Of a DNA stretch of 64,000 nt, positions 62,788 to 64,000 are shown one piece after another. The notes beneath the pieces are model-generated. The model had not been told where the DNA came from. It saw nothing but the letters and a program-made list of their open reading frames with translations, and searched no databases. The number at the start of each line of letters is the position of its first letter. The stretch's first letter is position 1. Where the stretch lies: NCBI GenBank assembly GCA_049514435.1, contig JBEKVB010000016.1, forward strand, positions 1-64,000. Direction: 5' to 3'. The DNA comes from UBA4810 sp002479215 (GTDB lineage Bacteria > Desulfobacterota > Syntrophia > Syntrophales > Smithellaceae). A program made the translations under genes and the position numbers.

Positions 62788-62913
62788 ATGAGCAAAAGAC
62801 CGAGAAGAAGTTATGCACCGACGTTCAAGGTAAAAATGGCGTTGGACGCTTTGAGAGGCGAGCAGACGCTCGTTGAGATTTCCCGGCAGTACCAGGTTCA
62901 TCCGAACCAGTAA
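62788..62913 (+). pseudogene. Truncated orfA of an IS3-family element
   Basis: MSKRPRRSYAPTFKVKMALD then ALRGEQTLVEISRQYQVHPNQ and a stop: the first 41 residues of an IS3/IS911-type OrfA helix-turn-helix, cut off after the HPNQ where a functional protein continues QIxxWK. Its own GGAGAAG site is present. No orfB or inverted repeats were found. The intact radical SAM gene begins about 70 bp later. Confidence 0.75.
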
Positions 62914-62981
62914 TGCTCCTATTCAAACTGCGACTGGCAGCGGAGGTAAATCCGCCAACCACGCTTTTCCTGGAGGTTTGA

Positions 62982-64000
62982 TTGAACGTCGCGCTCATTA
63001 CCCCTACACCCCCCAACATCGACGCCTTCGGCGTCAGGATAGTTGCGTCTGTGCTGAAGCGGGCGGGATTCCCATGCCGGATCATCTTTCTCCCGGGTGG
63101 GATCGAGCATCTCCGATTCGACAGCAGCTACGTTTATCGTTACGAGGAGAAGACCCTCGCCCGTATCGCCGACCTGTGCAGGGATGTCGATCTCATCGGG
63201 GTATCCTTCATGAGCCTCTATTTCGACCGGGCAGCGCAAGTGACCGCCTACCTCCGGCAGGAACTCCACGGGAAGCCGATCATTTGGGGGGGAACCCATC
63301 CAACCTATCGCCCGGAACAGTGCCTAGAGCACTGCGACATGGTCTGCATCGGGGAAGGGGAATACGCAATCGTCGACCTAGCACGCAAGATGGCATCAGG
63401 TGCGGATTATACCGACGTACAAAGTTGCTGGTTCCGGTCAGATGTGGGCATCATCAGGAATGAAGCCGGACCGATCGTCGAGAATCTCGATGAACTTCCC
63501 TTCGTGGACTACGATTTTAGCGACCATTACATTTTTGAGTGGAGAACCGGTGAGGTCCGGCAAATGACCGCCGGGATCATGCGGGAACAATTCCTGAAGC
63601 TCCCCTATTTCAGCAACCAGCATCGTTTTGCGTACCGGACGATGACCTCCCGGGGGTGCCCCCACAAGTGTTCCTACTGCGCGAGCAGCGCCATGATGCG
63701 GCTGCGACGGCGCAGTGTCGACAACGTAATCCGGGAACTCAAGGAGGTTCTGCAGCGTTTTAATTATATCGAGATCATCAGTTTTTTCGACGACACCTTT
63801 TTTGCCTCGCCAGTCGAGTATTTTGAGGAGTTCCGAGACCGCTACAAAAGCGAGATTGGCCTCCCCTTCCACGCCCAGTGCAGCCCGACCACGCTCAGCG
63901 AGCGGAAACTAGATCTACTGGTGGACGCTGGCCTTTACTTCACCGAGATGGGCATCCAAACCGGCAGCGAGCGGATCAAGCGAATGTATCGTCGGGTTAT
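62982..64000 (+). CDS. B12-binding-type radical SAM protein (partial, runs off the end)
   Basis: At least 339 residues from TTG 62982 with GGAGG six bases upstream; no stop before the window ends. N-terminal NVALITPTPPNIDAFGVRIV, LIGVSFMSLYF, KPIIWGGTHPTYRPEQCLEH, CDMVCIGEGEYAIVDLA, then C226-PHK-C230-SY-C233. Its WGG codons are a G7 tract in frame, unlike the G8 tract of the 55339 gene. GC-rich, in contrast to the AT-rich paralogues at 59385 and 60878. It lies behind IS3 debris. Confidence 0.9.
   Translation, partial: MNVALITPTPPNIDAFGVRIVASVLKRAGFPCRIIFLPGGIEHLRFDSSYVYRYEEKTLARIADLCRDVDLIGVSFMSLYFDRAAQVTAYLRQELHGKPIIWGGTHPTYRPEQCLEHCDMVCIGEGEYAIVDLARKMASGADYTDVQSCWFRSDVGIIRNEAGPIVENLDELPFVDYDFSDHYIFEWRTGEVRQMTAGIMREQFLKLPYFSNQHRFAYRTMTSRGCPHKCSYCASSAMMRLRRRSVDNVIRELKEVLQRFNYIEIISFFDDTFFASPVEYFEEFRDRYKSEIGLPFHAQCSPTTLSERKLDLLVDAGLYFTEMGIQTGSERIKRMYRRV

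Noticed and set aside
62873..63463. A 196-codon open frame overlapping the last radical SAM gene
   Set aside because: It is the wrong frame of a GC-rich gene; the frame from TTG 62982 has B12-domain and CX3CX2C motifs plus a ribosome site.
1..64000. CRISPR arrays, riboswitches (including cobalamin type) and rRNA genes
   Set aside because: No regularly spaced repeats, recognisable riboswitch cores or rRNA sequence were seen on reading.

Overview
The window reads as a chromosomal piece from an anaerobic Gram-negative bacterium, most likely a Desulfobacterota (deltaproteobacterial) lineage close to the syntrophs. This is inferred from gene content: an outer-membrane porin, PlsB, a mannose-family PTS remnant, a RuBisCO-like protein, a molybdopterin oxidoreductase, many radical SAM enzymes and several decayed insertion sequences. 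No rRNA, complete tRNA or CRISPR array was seen.

Region 1 (1-13.8 kb) begins with relics: an IS110 tail, a tRNA 3' end and a palindrome. It then holds a cupin, an SDR oxidoreductase and a catabolic island. The island has a porin, class II aldolase, PLC/P1-nuclease-fold protein, RuBisCO-like protein, class III aminotransferase, FGGY kinase, TetR regulator and FLVCR-like MFS transporter. A 74-bp upstream element is shared by the porin and transporter genes, and its core recurs upstream of tetR, so the island looks like one TetR-controlled uptake and breakdown system for an unidentified compound.

Region 2 (13.8-33.5 kb) is mixed housekeeping and envelope genes: RlpA, a DMT transporter, a fatty acid hydroxylase, two tandem secreted small proteins, a dienelactone hydrolase, a nitroreductase, an HD-GYP protein, EIID-HPr-EI of a PTS, PlsB, enolase, a TtcA-like protein, a MarR-type regulator and DAHP synthase. 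Two small TIR-flanked elements sit here, one abutting a truncated four-helix-bundle gene.

Region 3 (33.6-46.3 kb) is a surface-polymer export locus: initiating phosphoglycosyl transferase, Wza-like, Wzx-like, Wzc-like and Wzy-like proteins. It is interrupted by an acyl-CoA ligase / zinc dehydrogenase / molybdopterin oxidoreductase trio. It contains no ordinary glycosyltransferase.

Region 4 (46.4-64 kb) is the most unusual part. It is a mosaic of GC-rich and AT-rich genes: three radical SAM/SPASM-type proteins, three LpxL-superfamily acyltransferases that all lack the acidic residue of the HX4(D/E) motif, an FAD amine-oxidase-like protein and five related B12-binding-type radical SAM genes (one frameshifted at a G8 tract, one decayed, one running off the end). 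A duplicated 162-bp leader, a composite scar made from three upstream pieces, an IS5-family transposase and an IS3 remnant mark repeated rearrangement. I infer a biosynthetic system for a modified lipid or lipid-linked surface molecule, served by the export genes of region 3. The chemistry cannot be read from sequence alone.
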